Assembly: GCF_900188115.1 (NCBI RefSeq)
Contig: NZ_FZNW01000021.1
Coordinates: forward strand, 1-64,000
Direction of reading: 5' to 3'
Source of the DNA: Haloechinothrix alba
Lineage (GTDB): Bacteria; Actinomycetota; Actinomycetes; Mycobacteriales; Pseudonocardiaceae
Length of the DNA stretch: 64,000 nucleotides
The translations under genes and the position numbers were made by a program. The first letter of the stretch is position 1. Each line of letters opens with the position of its first letter. This document shows, in pieces, positions 34,660-44,901 of this stretch. The notes under the pieces were generated by a model. The model had not been told where the DNA came from. It saw only the letters and a list, made by a program, of their open reading frames with translations, and did not search any database.

Positions 34660-35892
34660 ATGAGACGGATCGCGGTACTTGTGGGGGTCGCTGCGCTGGT
34701 GGCTGCAGCGGTTGGCGGCGTGTCGCTGGTCGATGACGAGGACTACACCGTCGACGTCGTTCTGCCGACGGCCACCAACCTCAACAGCGGTAGCCCGGTG
34801 TTGATCGACGGGTTCCAGTCGGGTTCGTTGGCCGATGTCCGTGCCCAGGACGGGCACGCCCGGCTGACGCTCGAGATCGATGGCAGCCACGCGCCGTTGC
34901 ACGACGGGGCGAAGGTCACGGTGAAGTGGAAGTCGCTTGTGGGAGAGCGCTTCGTCGAGGTGCACGACGGTCCACAAGAGAATGCCACGATACCGGCAGG
35001 CGGAATGCTCAAGGGGAAGATGCCCGAACCGATGGAGGTCGACCAGGTCCTGGCGGCGCTCGATGAGCCGACTCGGGAACGGCTGAACTCGCTGATCAGT
35101 AGGTTGAACACCACGGTGGGCGGGCACGAGCAAGACCTTCAGGCGACGCTGGAGTCGGCAGGCCCCGCTCTCCAGGCACTCGGCGAGGTGTTGAAGGGTG
35201 TCGGTGCCGACGGTGAGGCGATCTCGCAGATCGTCTCCCAGCTGAACGATATGACCGGCACGCTAGCCGCTGACGACGGCAAGGTTCGGGCGATCGTGCA
35301 GAACCTCTCTCAGCTCTCCGCGGACGTCGCGGGGGAGCGGCAGGAGCTGGGGCAATCCCTCGAGAAGCTCCCCGAGACAGTCGAGCGTGCGGACGACACG
35401 CTCGGGAAGGTGCCCGGTGTCGTCGACGAGGCATCCCCGTTGCTCGAGGAACTCGAACCAGCGACCGACCGGCTGCCGTCGGTGGCGCGGAACCTGAAGC
35501 CGGTGCTGACGGAACTGCGGCCGGTTATGGAGCGACTACGGCCGACGCTGCGGTCGGCCGATGAGGCACTGGCGGGTACGCCCGCGATGCTCGATTCGGC
35601 GCGTGGCGTGCTTCCGGGCACGGAGGCCGTTGTCCAGGGCCTGCTCGAACCGCTGGACTTCCTGCGCCCCTACACGCCGGAGGCGGCAGGGGTATTCACG
35701 AACTGGAACTCGGCGGCCGGTAACTATACCGGTACCGGGCACTACGTCCGGTTCAACGTGCTCGGTGGCGCGATGACGCCCGGGGTGAACCCCGGAGTCG
35801 TGCCACCGGGTTTCGAGTCGAATCGCCAGCCCGCACCCGGAGCGCTGGTGGGGCAACCGTGGCGCGACGCGCAAGGGAGTGGTGTCCGGTGA
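34660..35892 (+). CDS. Mce protein 1 of 6
   Basis: 410 residues. One N-terminal membrane anchor or uncleaved signal (RIAVLVGVAALVAAAVGGV) precedes an MCE domain at about residues 28-130 (TNLNSGSPVLIDGFQSGSL, VKWKSLVGERFVEV). A long helical region of leucine-zipper-like repeats follows. MCE domains assemble as hexamers that form a lipid-conducting tube; the six genes here fit one heterohexamer. It begins three bases after the ATPase stop. The letter A-F cannot be assigned with certainty. Confidence 0.93.
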   Translation: MRRIAVLVGVAALVAAAVGGVSLVDDEDYTVDVVLPTATNLNSGSPVLIDGFQSGSLADVRAQDGHARLTLEIDGSHAPLHDGAKVTVKWKSLVGERFVEVHDGPQENATIPAGGMLKGKMPEPMEVDQVLAALDEPTRERLNSLISRLNTTVGGHEQDLQATLESAGPALQALGEVLKGVGADGEAISQIVSQLNDMTGTLAADDGKVRAIVQNLSQLSADVAGERQELGQSLEKLPETVERADDTLGKVPGVVDEASPLLEELEPATDRLPSVARNLKPVLTELRPVMERLRPTLRSADEALAGTPAMLDSARGVLPGTEAVVQGLLEPLDFLRPYTPEAAGVFTNWNSAAGNYTGTGHYVRFNVLGGAMTPGVNPGVVPPGFESNRQPAPGALVGQPWRDAQGSGVR

Positions 35893-37313
35893 GACGTCCA
35901 GTTCGCTCGACCATGCCGATGCTGCGCGGTCGCGCCTCGGTGACTCGCATCGTCGCTCTCGCGCTCGTGGTCGTCCTCGGCAGTGCCGGCTGGGCGACGG
36001 TCGACACCGGCGAGCGTGACGGGATAGTGGTCGGTGCCGAGTTCCGTGACGCGAGCCCTCTCATAGCCGGCCTCGATGTGAAGGTCGACGGGGTCCCGGT
36101 GGGTGAGATCGTCGAGATGAGAGTTGCCGGCGGCGAGAAGTCGGCGAAGCTGGCGCGCGTAACGCTTCACCTGACCAACGACGCCTTACCGGTTTACGAA
36201 GACGCCACAGCTACAGTCCGTGCATCCAGCCTGCTCGGTGAGTACTACGTCGATCTGGACAGGGGCTCCCCTTCATCCCGGACGTTGAACGACGGCGACA
36301 TCCTCCCTGTAGGCCAGAACGACCAGGCCGCGCAGCTGGACCAGGTACTCAACACGGTCGACCAACCGACGGGTCAGGCGCTCGCCGCGCTGATCACCGC
36401 CCTCGGCCGTGGCATGGACGGCCAGGGAGAGAACCTCGACGCCACCATCGAGGCGCTGGCCCCGGCGATGGAAGACACCGGGAGGCTGGTGAACATTCTG
36501 AAGGAGCAGAACGAGCTCCTCGGCGACGTCGTCGATCGTGTCGAGCCCGTCGCAGGCGCGCTCGCGGATGAGCAGGGCGGCACGCTGGACGCGCTGGTCG
36601 AGGCCACCTCGCAGCTGACCGCCGTGACCGCGGAGGAGCAGCGCCACCTCAGGGATACATTGACGCAGCTGCCGGGCACGCTCGCCGAAGCCCGAAACGT
36701 GCTGGGCAGGCTCGCCGGTACCGCGGAACAGACCACGCCGACACTCGAAGCGCTGCGGCCCACGACCGACGATCTCGAAGAGCTCAGCGCGGAGGTGGAG
36801 TCGTTCGCGAACTCCGCGACTCCCGCGCTCGCCAGCACAGAACCGGTCCTCGACCGTGGGGAGGAGCTGCTGTCCGAGGCCCGACCGGTGACGGCACAAC
36901 TGCGCCAGGCCTCGCCCGACCTGCGATCCGTGGCGTCGGACGCACAGCCGATCGTGGACTCGCTGGCGGGAAGCATCGGTGACGTTCTCGACTTCATCCG
37001 GTACTGGGCGCTGGCCACCAACGGCCATGACGGGATCTCGCACTACTTCCGCGGTCAGCTCGTGGTCAGTCCGCAGATGGCCGAGATGCTGCTACCGCAG
37101 CTGACCGGCACGGCAGGCGAGCAGGAATCCGGCGACCAGGACGACGAGCAACAGAGCGTGGACGATCTGCTGTCCGGTATGCCGGATACTCAGGAGCCCT
37201 CCCAGTCACACGGACTCCTGGCTCCGCAGGACGACGAGGGAGGCGGCGCGACCGGCTTGAGCCGGGAGCAGGAAGCCGGCGCGTTGGAGCTCTTGATCGG
37301 AGGTGGGCAGTGA
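35889..37313 (+). CDS. Mce protein 2 of 6
   Basis: 474 residues, the longest of the set. The GTG start overlaps the previous stop (GTGA at 35889-35892). A membrane segment (IVALALVVVLGSAGWATV) is followed by an MCE domain (PLIAGLDVKVDGVPVGEIVE, ASSLLGEYYVDLDRG) and a long helical stretch. The C-terminal 70 residues are acidic and Gln/Asp-rich, a tail absent from the other five. Confidence 0.92.
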   Translation: MRRPVRSTMPMLRGRASVTRIVALALVVVLGSAGWATVDTGERDGIVVGAEFRDASPLIAGLDVKVDGVPVGEIVEMRVAGGEKSAKLARVTLHLTNDALPVYEDATATVRASSLLGEYYVDLDRGSPSSRTLNDGDILPVGQNDQAAQLDQVLNTVDQPTGQALAALITALGRGMDGQGENLDATIEALAPAMEDTGRLVNILKEQNELLGDVVDRVEPVAGALADEQGGTLDALVEATSQLTAVTAEEQRHLRDTLTQLPGTLAEARNVLGRLAGTAEQTTPTLEALRPTTDDLEELSAEVESFANSATPALASTEPVLDRGEELLSEARPVTAQLRQASPDLRSVASDAQPIVDSLAGSIGDVLDFIRYWALATNGHDGISHYFRGQLVVSPQMAEMLLPQLTGTAGEQESGDQDDEQQSVDDLLSGMPDTQEPSQSHGLLAPQDDEGGGATGLSREQEAGALELLIGGGQ

Positions 37314-38608
37314 TGACGCGGCGTGAGAAGCAGTGGCGGCGTTCCCTTGTGGTAGGAACGGCCGTCATCACGGTCTTCGCCGCAGCTGTCGTGTTCAGCG
37401 TGAACGCTACGGGCGGCCTGCCGGGGACGACCGAGATGACGGTCAAGACCGCCTTCAACGATGTCGGAACGCTCCGCGAGGACGACGATGTCCGGGTCGG
37501 CGGCGTGCGCGTGGGCAGGGTCAGCGAGGTCTCGTACGAAGACGGCCGGGCGATCGCCGAGCTCGAGCTCACGGAGATCGACACGGTCTACCGCAATGCC
37601 GAGGCACGAACGGCGTCGGTCGGCGCTCGCTCGGCGCTGGGTGCCAAGTACGTCGAACTCAACCCCGGCACCCCGGACGCCGGGAAGATCCAGCCCGGCC
37701 AGGTGCTGTCCGCGACGGAGACCGGTGGGGCCCGGGACGTCACGGAGCTCCTCGAAGTCCTGGACGAACCCACTCGGGACTCCCTCGGTTCGTTCCTCCG
37801 GGAAACGGGTACCGGCTTCTCCGAGCACGAGCGAAACATCAGCGATGCGATCGAGGGACTACCGGAAGCGCTACCCGACCTGGCTACGGTCTCGCGCTCC
37901 TTGGCCGTCGACGACGGCGCTGACGTGACCCGGCTGCTGAGCGATCTCGACACGCTGGCAGGCAGGTTCGAGGGGAGGCAGGATCAGATCGCGGACCTGG
38001 CAGGACAGCTGGGTACTACGCTGCGGGCGGTCACGGTCGACGGGGGAGAGCCGTTGCGGCGATCCATCGCGCAGGCGCCGCAGACGTTGCGCGACGTCCG
38101 GCACGCGCTTGGAGCTCTGGACGAGCCGTTGGCACACACGGAGTCGGCGATGACCGAGTTGCGTCCGGGCGGCGAGGCGCTCGGGCAAGCGCTACCGGAT
38201 CTGCGGGGCGTGCTGCGTGAGGCCCCGCAACCATTGGACAGGCTACCGGCCGTCTCGGACGAGGCGGTGCCTGCTGTCGACGAGCTGACCGAGGTAATGG
38301 CGGATGCACGCCCGGTAGCACCGCAGGTGACACGGGCCCTCGGCGAGGCAACGGACCCGCTCGCGGTGCTCGCACCGTACTCGTCGGAGATCGCCGACTT
38401 CTTCACGCATCTCAAACGGGCGCTCGACAACTCCGACGAGTCGGGCAACTGGCTCAGCCTGGTCTACGTACCGAGCGGCGAGTCAGCGGCCACCGGCATG
38501 CTGCCCGGATCCGATCCGACCGTGGCGCGCAACCCGTACCCGGGGCCGGGCGAGGCCGGAAACGATCGCAAGAGCGGTCTCATCGAACCGAAGGGGGACG
38601 GGTCGTGA
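37313..38608 (+). CDS. Mce protein 3 of 6
   Basis: 431 residues; the ATG shares its first base with the previous stop (TGATG). A membrane segment (SLVVGTAVITVFAAAVVFSV) precedes the MCE domain (VGTLREDDDVRVGGVRVGRV, GARSALGAKYVELNPG), then coiled-coil-like helices and a Pro/Gly-rich tail (RNPYPGPGEAG) that recurs in the sixth protein. GGAGGTG lies upstream; a GTG three bases earlier is an alternative start. Confidence 0.92.
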   Translation: MTRREKQWRRSLVVGTAVITVFAAAVVFSVNATGGLPGTTEMTVKTAFNDVGTLREDDDVRVGGVRVGRVSEVSYEDGRAIAELELTEIDTVYRNAEARTASVGARSALGAKYVELNPGTPDAGKIQPGQVLSATETGGARDVTELLEVLDEPTRDSLGSFLRETGTGFSEHERNISDAIEGLPEALPDLATVSRSLAVDDGADVTRLLSDLDTLAGRFEGRQDQIADLAGQLGTTLRAVTVDGGEPLRRSIAQAPQTLRDVRHALGALDEPLAHTESAMTELRPGGEALGQALPDLRGVLREAPQPLDRLPAVSDEAVPAVDELTEVMADARPVAPQVTRALGEATDPLAVLAPYSSEIADFFTHLKRALDNSDESGNWLSLVYVPSGESAATGMLPGSDPTVARNPYPGPGEAGNDRKSGLIEPKGDGS

Positions 38609-39921
38609 TGCCGAAGTTCGTACACCTGAAACGGTCGGCCGCATCACCCTTCGTGCTCGGAGTGGTGTTCATCCTTGTCCTGGCTATCGTCGGGACGCTG
38701 GTCATGTTCAAGGAGCCGATCTCCGAGACGTTGAGATCCGGTGACAAGGTAACCGTCCATTTCGCGGACAAGTACGGAATCCGTGCTCACCGTACAGACG
38801 TCAGGATGGCCGGTGTGACTATCGGTGACGTGACCGATGTCCGGCGCGACGGCGAGGGTGGCGCCGTCGCCACACTCAAGGTGGACAGTGACGACTACGA
38901 CAAGCTGCGGTCGCGTCCGACCGCACGCGTACGGCCGGTGACGATCCTCGGTGGCTACTACTACGTCGAGTTGATACCGGGTGGGGAACCCGGAGAGTTC
39001 GACGGCGAAATCCCGGAGAAGCGTACGTCCGTTCCCGTCGAGCTGGACAAGATCACGCGGGAGCTGCAACCGGACACCCTTGGAGCCCTTCAGGGTACCG
39101 TCACGCACCTCGACGGTGCGCTGGACGAGGAAGGCAGAACCGCGCTTCAGGACCTACTGGACAGCGCTCCGGACACTCTCGAGCCATCCGCGGATGTGTT
39201 GAGCGCGGCACAAGGTAGGCGTCCCGAGACGGATCTGACCTCCATTGTGAGCGGACTGGAGGACACTGCGGCGGCCCTGAATACACCCGATCATCAACTC
39301 GAGTCCATATTAGAGGGACTCGCGGAGACGAGCGACGTTCTGGGGCGCCGTTCCGGGGATGTGCGGCAGACGCTCGACGCCCTGCCTGCCACGCTCGACT
39401 CCGCGGAATCCGGCCTCACCCGGCTGGATACGACATTGGAGAAGGTGAAGGTGACCGCAGGCCCTGCTCGGCCGATCGCGCAGGAGCTGGATGCCGCACT
39501 CGAACAGCTCGATCCGGTGCTGGTCCAGGCGCGTCCACTGGTCTCGAATCTCAACGAGACATTGAAGGACGTGGAACCGATGGCGGAGGATCTCGCGCCG
39601 ACCGTGGACGGGGCAACGACGTTGCTCGACGACGTTCGAGGGCCGGTACTCGAGCGGGTCCGCGGACCCGTGCTGGATACGGTTCGCTCGCCGTGGCACG
39701 GCGAGGGGAAGTACGAAGGCGGCGGCGCGGATTTCCCGTTCTACAAGGCACTGGCGTACGCACTGAGCGGGCTGGCCGGGTCGATCAGCACACTCGACGG
39801 CGACGGTCATCAGTTCCGCATGGCCGCGACGGTGGGGCCGGGTTCGGTCCGGGGTCTGCCGGTGAACCTGGAACAGCTTTTCGGCCGGCTGGCCGGCATC
39901 GGTGAGGAAGGTGCTCGATGA
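38608..39921 (+). CDS. Mce protein 4 of 6
   Basis: 437 residues. The ATG shares its first base with the preceding stop. A membrane segment (FVLGVVFILVLAIVGTLVMF) is followed by an MCE domain (RAHRTDVRMAGVTIGDVTDV, VTILGGYYYVELIPGG) and helices rich in regularly spaced leucines. The last 60 residues are less helical. GTG at 38605 is an alternative start. Confidence 0.92.
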   Translation: MPKFVHLKRSAASPFVLGVVFILVLAIVGTLVMFKEPISETLRSGDKVTVHFADKYGIRAHRTDVRMAGVTIGDVTDVRRDGEGGAVATLKVDSDDYDKLRSRPTARVRPVTILGGYYYVELIPGGEPGEFDGEIPEKRTSVPVELDKITRELQPDTLGALQGTVTHLDGALDEEGRTALQDLLDSAPDTLEPSADVLSAAQGRRPETDLTSIVSGLEDTAAALNTPDHQLESILEGLAETSDVLGRRSGDVRQTLDALPATLDSAESGLTRLDTTLEKVKVTAGPARPIAQELDAALEQLDPVLVQARPLVSNLNETLKDVEPMAEDLAPTVDGATTLLDDVRGPVLERVRGPVLDTVRSPWHGEGKYEGGGADFPFYKALAYALSGLAGSISTLDGDGHQFRMAATVGPGSVRGLPVNLEQLFGRLAGIGEEGAR

Positions 39922-41174
39922 AGACGGCGACCGGGCGACTGCGCAAGACCTGGCAACGGGTACGGACCGAACCGCGGTTCGGCAGGAACGCGCTGATCCT
40001 CCTGTGCCTGATCGTGCTCGGCGTTACCTCCGGGGTCGTGATCGTCAACAATCAGGGCTCGGGCTTGACCACCTGGCCATGGACCGACCGTTTCCAGTTC
40101 GAAGCGGTCTTCGACGAAGCGCACGGTGTCGCTGCCGGCCAGGGTCAGGGGGTGCGGATCGCAGGCGTGACGGTCGGCACGATCGAGAAATCCGAGGTGA
40201 GCGAGGACGGCAAGGCGGTTCTCAGCTTGGGTGTCGACCCCCAGCACCGGATATACGACAACGCCAGTCTCGTTCTCAGGCCGAAGAGCCCGTTGAACGA
40301 GATGTACGTCACCATCGATCCCGGCGGTCCCCCCGGCGAACCCATCGAGGCCGGCCAGCGGCTTCCCGTGGGCAACACAGAGACGCCGGTGACGGTCGAC
40401 CGTGTGACCGAACACCTGGACGAGAATACCAGGGATGCGCTGGCGGCGGTGATCAACGAAGCCGATGTCGCGCTGACTCACGCCAGCGAGGAGCTGGCAG
40501 GCGGCGTCGCGGGCACCGACAAGGTCATGCGGGACCTGCGCCCGGTCGTGGAAGAGCTGCACGAACGCCAGGACACGCTGGCCGAGCTGGTGAGCGCGCT
40601 CGCGACGATCTCGCGATCCATCGGCGAGGACAACGAGCGGCTCACCCGGTTGGCCGCGGACTTGGAGGAGAGCCTGAGCGTCCTGAGCGACCGGAGCCAC
40701 CCACTCGACGAATCCATTCAACAGCTTCCCGAGTTCACCTCGCAGCTCCGGCGGGCCACCGATGCGGTGCAGGAGCTGTCCGGCCAGTTGGATCCCACGC
40801 TGGACAACGTCCGAGAGGCTTCTGACGACCTGCCAGGCGCCCTTGCGCAGCTGAGGTCGACCGTGGAGGAGGCGGATACCGTTATCGACAAGGCGAACCC
40901 GGTGGTCGAACAGCTGAAGCCGGTCGCAGCCGACCTGCGCCCCGTCCTCAGTGATACGCGCGCCGCGCTCGGTGACCTCACGGATATCAGCGCGCAACTG
41001 GATCCGGTCACCGCGGCGCTCGTGCCCTACCTCGAGGACCTGCGAGCGTTCACCTACAACACGGCGTCGCTGACCAGCCTGCGAGACGGAAACGCGCCGG
41101 TGATCCGCGCCCACCTGGTGGCCGCGCCGGACACGATTCCACTGCTCGACGACCTGCCGTCCCAGGGGAACTGA
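39918..41174 (+). CDS. Mce protein 5 of 6
   Basis: 418 residues; start and previous stop overlap (ATGA). The membrane segment (ALILLCLIVLGVTSGVVIV) holds a cysteine, but it is not in a lipobox context, so this is not a clear lipoprotein of the MceE kind. The MCE domain follows (GVAAGQGQGVRIAGVTVGTI, KSPLNEMYVTIDPGG), then the long helical region. The order in the operon matches MceE, but the lipoprotein feature used to identify MceE is missing. Confidence 0.92.
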   Translation: MKTATGRLRKTWQRVRTEPRFGRNALILLCLIVLGVTSGVVIVNNQGSGLTTWPWTDRFQFEAVFDEAHGVAAGQGQGVRIAGVTVGTIEKSEVSEDGKAVLSLGVDPQHRIYDNASLVLRPKSPLNEMYVTIDPGGPPGEPIEAGQRLPVGNTETPVTVDRVTEHLDENTRDALAAVINEADVALTHASEELAGGVAGTDKVMRDLRPVVEELHERQDTLAELVSALATISRSIGEDNERLTRLAADLEESLSVLSDRSHPLDESIQQLPEFTSQLRRATDAVQELSGQLDPTLDNVREASDDLPGALAQLRSTVEEADTVIDKANPVVEQLKPVAADLRPVLSDTRAALGDLTDISAQLDPVTAALVPYLEDLRAFTYNTASLTSLRDGNAPVIRAHLVAAPDTIPLLDDLPSQGN

Positions 41175-41184
41175 GGAGCCGATC

Positions 41185-42477
41185 ATGCGGATCCCGACAT
41201 CGATACTCGGATACCTTCGACTCGCCGTCGTGCTGGCGTTCGTGACGCTGTGCACCGGTGTGTTCGTCTTCCTGTGGACGGGGGCGGGTGGCCGGATCCC
41301 GTTGGTGAGCGAGGAAGGGTACCGCGTATCTCTCGATGTCCCCACGGTGGACAATCTCGTCCACGCGTCGGATGTGATGGCCAGTGGTGTCGAGATCGGT
41401 TCGGTCGTCGAGATCGAGACCGAGCAGGATCACGCTCGGGTCACTGTGGAACTGGACGACGAGTACGCTCCGCTGCACGAAGGTGCCGCGGTGACCGTCC
41501 GGTACAAGACGCTGTTGCAAGAGACGTTCCTGCAGATCGACGACGGTGACGGCGAAGCCATCGCGGCCGGTACGGCCTTACCCGAAGGTTCGGCGGAACC
41601 GGCGGTCGACCTCAACGACCTCCTGGTCAGCCTTGACCAGCCGACACGCGAAGCATTGGCGGGCACCCTGCGTTCACTGGGCATGGCCACCGATGATACG
41701 GCTGAGCAGATCTCCGCGACGCTCCGCGGCCTGGGACACATGGGACGGCAGGGCGAGACGGTGTTGGACGCGCTCGCGGACCAATCCACAGAACTCCGTG
41801 AACTCAGCGGCAACGCGGCGACGTTGCTGAGCGCCCTCGACACCCGGCAAGGGCAGATCGCGCAACTGGTCGGCGACGCCGAGAAGCTGACCGAAGTGAC
41901 CGCGAACGGTAACGAGCATCTTGAGGAGGTTATGCGCAAGCTCCCGGGGCTGCTGGATACCGCGCGCGGCGCCAGCGATGATCTGGAACGCCTCGGCGAG
42001 GACCTCGGTCCGGTCGCGGCCAATCTCGATGCGGCAGCTCCGGATCTCACGGCGGCCTTGCGACAACTGCCGGAAACCTCGGCCGATCTGCGTGGCTTGC
42101 TGCCGCACCTGGACAGCGTCCTGAAGCGTGCGCCGGAGACGCTGGAACGCATACCGCCGGTCGGCGAGGATGTGCGCAGCCTCTTGCCGCACGCGAGTAC
42201 CGCGCTGGCCGACGTGAACCCGATGCTGGCGTACCTGCGGCCCTATGGGCAGGACCTGGCCGCGTGGTTCGCCACGACCGCGGACGCGACGGCCGCGACC
42301 CGGCTCGGCGAGCACCATGGTCCGTTCACGGTGGTACCGAACGAGCAGACCGTGGCGGGTATACCCGGCGGTACCAACGACCTCAGCCCGCGCGTCAACC
42401 CCTACCCGGGCCCGGGCCAGGCGGAACACCCGGCTCCCTTCGAGGGAAGCTACCCACGCGTGGAGGAGGGGAACTGA
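41185..42477 (+). CDS. Mce protein 6 of 6
   Basis: 430 residues. TGAGGAGCCGATC precedes the ATG. A membrane segment (LRLAVVLAFVTLCTGVFVFL) is followed by the MCE domain (TVDNLVHASDVMASGVEIGS, YKTLLQETFLQIDDGD) and helical repeats. The tail shares the RVNPYPGPGQA motif with the third Mce protein. The gene is directly followed by the MMPL-type gene, whose GTG start abuts this stop codon. Confidence 0.92.
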   Translation: MRIPTSILGYLRLAVVLAFVTLCTGVFVFLWTGAGGRIPLVSEEGYRVSLDVPTVDNLVHASDVMASGVEIGSVVEIETEQDHARVTVELDDEYAPLHEGAAVTVRYKTLLQETFLQIDDGDGEAIAAGTALPEGSAEPAVDLNDLLVSLDQPTREALAGTLRSLGMATDDTAEQISATLRGLGHMGRQGETVLDALADQSTELRELSGNAATLLSALDTRQGQIAQLVGDAEKLTEVTANGNEHLEEVMRKLPGLLDTARGASDDLERLGEDLGPVAANLDAAAPDLTAALRQLPETSADLRGLLPHLDSVLKRAPETLERIPPVGEDVRSLLPHASTALADVNPMLAYLRPYGQDLAAWFATTADATAATRLGEHHGPFTVVPNEQTVAGIPGGTNDLSPRVNPYPGPGQAEHPAPFEGSYPRVEEGN

Positions 42478-44901
42478 GTGAGGTTGCTGCCGGCCTTCCG
42501 GCGGTCCCGGCCGCTGAAGCCCCGTCTCGGCGCCGCGCTTCGCGGCGGATCCGCCCGGGTTCGCCGCAGCTGCGCGGTCATCAGGCGCGGCGTACGGCGA
42601 CCCACGAAACGGGCGCTGGGGCTCACGGTGACCACGCTCGGGCTCGGGACCCTCGTCGTGTCCGGGCTGGCACAAGTGGAGATGGAGACCAAGCTCGCCT
42701 CGTTCCTCCCCGTCGATGACCCGGTCATGGAGGACCTGGAAACGGTCAACCAGTCCTTCGGTGGCGATCCTGTCGTGGTGCTGGTCGAGTCGAACATGCC
42801 CCGCCAGCAGTTCGAGAACAACCACCTACTGCCGCTGCTCGGCATGGAAGGTGAGCTCGCCGAACTCTCCAACGTAGCGACCGTATACGGGCCGGGCACG
42901 ATGTTGAACCAGATCGCGGGACACACCCAGGATCTGCTCGCCGAGCTCAGCGGACGCCGGGACGGCATACGTACGCAGGCGGTCGACGAGGCGAAGCGAG
43001 ATGGCGCCTCGGATGCGGCGGCCGAGCGAGCAGGCGATGAGGCCGTACGCGAGTTCGACCAGCGTTACGGCGACCTTCTCGTGCAGGGGCTTCCCGCGGG
43101 CCTGCCGACGTTGCACAACAGCGACTTCGTCCAGCAGGTCGTGTTCGATGCCGAAGGCGCACCACGTCCCCAGTGGAGGTTCGTCGTGCCTCGCGACGAC
43201 GCGGTCGCGATCCACGTGCGGCCACGCCACGGGCTGAGCGAGGAGGCTACCGGCGAGCTGGTCAGCGACGTCCGCTCCACGGTATCGGACGCGGACCTGG
43301 ACGCTCGTGATGTGACGGTCTCAGGTGTACCTGCCGTCTCGGCAGGCCTGGGAGCCCAGGTACGAAGCGAGGTTCCGCTGCTGGGTGGGATCGCGATCGT
43401 GGCTATCGGAGCCTGCTTCGTCGCGATTCCGTGGGCGCGCCTGCGCTACCGGCTACTTCCGCTGGCAAGCGCGCTGCTGGCCGTAGCAGCTACGTTGGCC
43501 GTGTTCGGGTGGATCGGGCGACCGATCTCCCTCGGGGTGGTCGCGTTCCTCTCGGTCCTGCTCGGGCTGGGCAGTTACTACCCGACATACCTCGCGAAGC
43601 GCGCGGCGCCTCGCGTCGTGACCGCGGTCGTCCTGGCGACGTCGGCGAGCTTCGCGACACTGGTTCTCTCACCGCTACCGTTCGTGCGCGATCTCGGTCT
43701 CGCTCTCGCCATCGGTGTGCTCATGGCAGCCGGTATCGGGACGCTGCTGTTCCGGCGTTCGCACCGTGCTGGTGCGGCGCCGGTGGCGGCCACCGCCGGG
43801 GAGACTCCGCCTGCGGCAACGGGAGCTTCGGGCGGCCGAGTGCCCCGGCCCTTCGTCCGTCTCGTTGCGGTGGCCGGGATCGTGCTCGTGGGCGCCTCGG
43901 GCTGGCTCGCCTTGCCGAACCTGGGACTGGACGGGAGCTTCCGGCAGTTCACGGCGGGGTTGCCGGAAATGGCCGACGCCGAACACGTCGAATCGGTAGT
44001 GGGATCATCCGGCGAGCTCGACATCATGCTGCGGGGCGATGACGTGCTGGCGCCGGAGGCGTTCGACTGGGCACAGCAGGCACACAACACCGCCGTGGCG
44101 AACCAGGGGGATGAGTTGCGCACGGTGACGACGCCGTCGAGCCTGCTGCGCTTCCTCGGCTCGGACCCGACGGCCGGACAAGTGGCGGCGGCCGTGCGCC
44201 TGCTGCCTGCGTACCTGACGGACGCCGTGTTCCGCAGCGACAGCGAGGTCGCGCTGCTGAGCTACGGCGTGCAGCTCGACGACCTCGATACCTTGCATGC
44301 TCTTCGCGATGACCTGCGTGAGTCGCTGCCGGACGTTCCCGACGGGTACGAGATGGCGATCACCGGACTGCCCGTGGCCGCGGTGCGCGCACACGAGCTC
44401 CTGTCGGAGAACCGCGTGTTGAGCAACGTCGCCGGTATCGCGGCCGCCGGTATCGTGCTGCTCATCGTCCTGCGCCGGCGGGCGGACGCCGCCCGTGCGG
44501 TGCTCGCCGCCGGTACGGCGACCGGCGCGGGCCTGTTCGCCCTGTGGTTGCTCGACGTGCCGCTGAGCCCGTTGACGGTTGCTTTCGGCTCGTTGACCGC
44601 CGCTGTGGCCTGCGAGTTCACCGTGATGCTTTCCGAAGCCACCCGGCGACGCAGCCCGTCACTGCGGCGGTCGGTCCTGCTCGCGACCGCGACGTCCGCA
44701 TTGGGCTACGTGGTACTCACCATGTCCGATTTGGCCGCCGTTCGCGAGTTCGGGCTCCTGCTGACCGGGTCCGTGCTCCTGTCGCTGATCTCGGCGCACT
44801 GCGTCGTGTGGGCGACCGGCACCGGTCCGGGCGAGCGCGCCGGTCCCGCTACGACCGCGACACAGACCAACGCCTCGGAGAGTGTGGTAGCTGTTCCATG
44901 A
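42478..44901 (+). CDS. MMPL/RND-type transporter at the end of the mce gene set
   Basis: 807 residues with the RND layout: TM1 near residues 47-65, a large outer loop to about 298, five membrane helices to about 424, a repeat of TM plus loop (about 461-645), and five final helices. It lies in the operon with no gap after the sixth Mce gene. Most MMPL proteins have an Asp-Tyr pair in TM4 and TM10 for proton transfer; here the equivalent sites read GLGSYYPTYL (363-372) and AVACEFTVML (709-718). Energy coupling by protons is therefore doubtful. It may pass lipids between the Mce tube and the outer envelope. Confidence 0.88.
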   Translation: MRLLPAFRRSRPLKPRLGAALRGGSARVRRSCAVIRRGVRRPTKRALGLTVTTLGLGTLVVSGLAQVEMETKLASFLPVDDPVMEDLETVNQSFGGDPVVVLVESNMPRQQFENNHLLPLLGMEGELAELSNVATVYGPGTMLNQIAGHTQDLLAELSGRRDGIRTQAVDEAKRDGASDAAAERAGDEAVREFDQRYGDLLVQGLPAGLPTLHNSDFVQQVVFDAEGAPRPQWRFVVPRDDAVAIHVRPRHGLSEEATGELVSDVRSTVSDADLDARDVTVSGVPAVSAGLGAQVRSEVPLLGGIAIVAIGACFVAIPWARLRYRLLPLASALLAVAATLAVFGWIGRPISLGVVAFLSVLLGLGSYYPTYLAKRAAPRVVTAVVLATSASFATLVLSPLPFVRDLGLALAIGVLMAAGIGTLLFRRSHRAGAAPVAATAGETPPAATGASGGRVPRPFVRLVAVAGIVLVGASGWLALPNLGLDGSFRQFTAGLPEMADAEHVESVVGSSGELDIMLRGDDVLAPEAFDWAQQAHNTAVANQGDELRTVTTPSSLLRFLGSDPTAGQVAAAVRLLPAYLTDAVFRSDSEVALLSYGVQLDDLDTLHALRDDLRESLPDVPDGYEMAITGLPVAAVRAHELLSENRVLSNVAGIAAAGIVLLIVLRRRADAARAVLAAGTATGAGLFALWLLDVPLSPLTVAFGSLTAAVACEFTVMLSEATRRRSPSLRRSVLLATATSALGYVVLTMSDLAAVREFGLLLTGSVLLSLISAHCVVWATGTGPGERAGPATTATQTNASESVVAVP

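Noticed and set aside
39918-41174. MceE-type lipoprotein
   Set aside because: The only cysteine near the N-terminus lies inside the hydrophobic segment without a lipobox, so a lipoprotein call is not justified.
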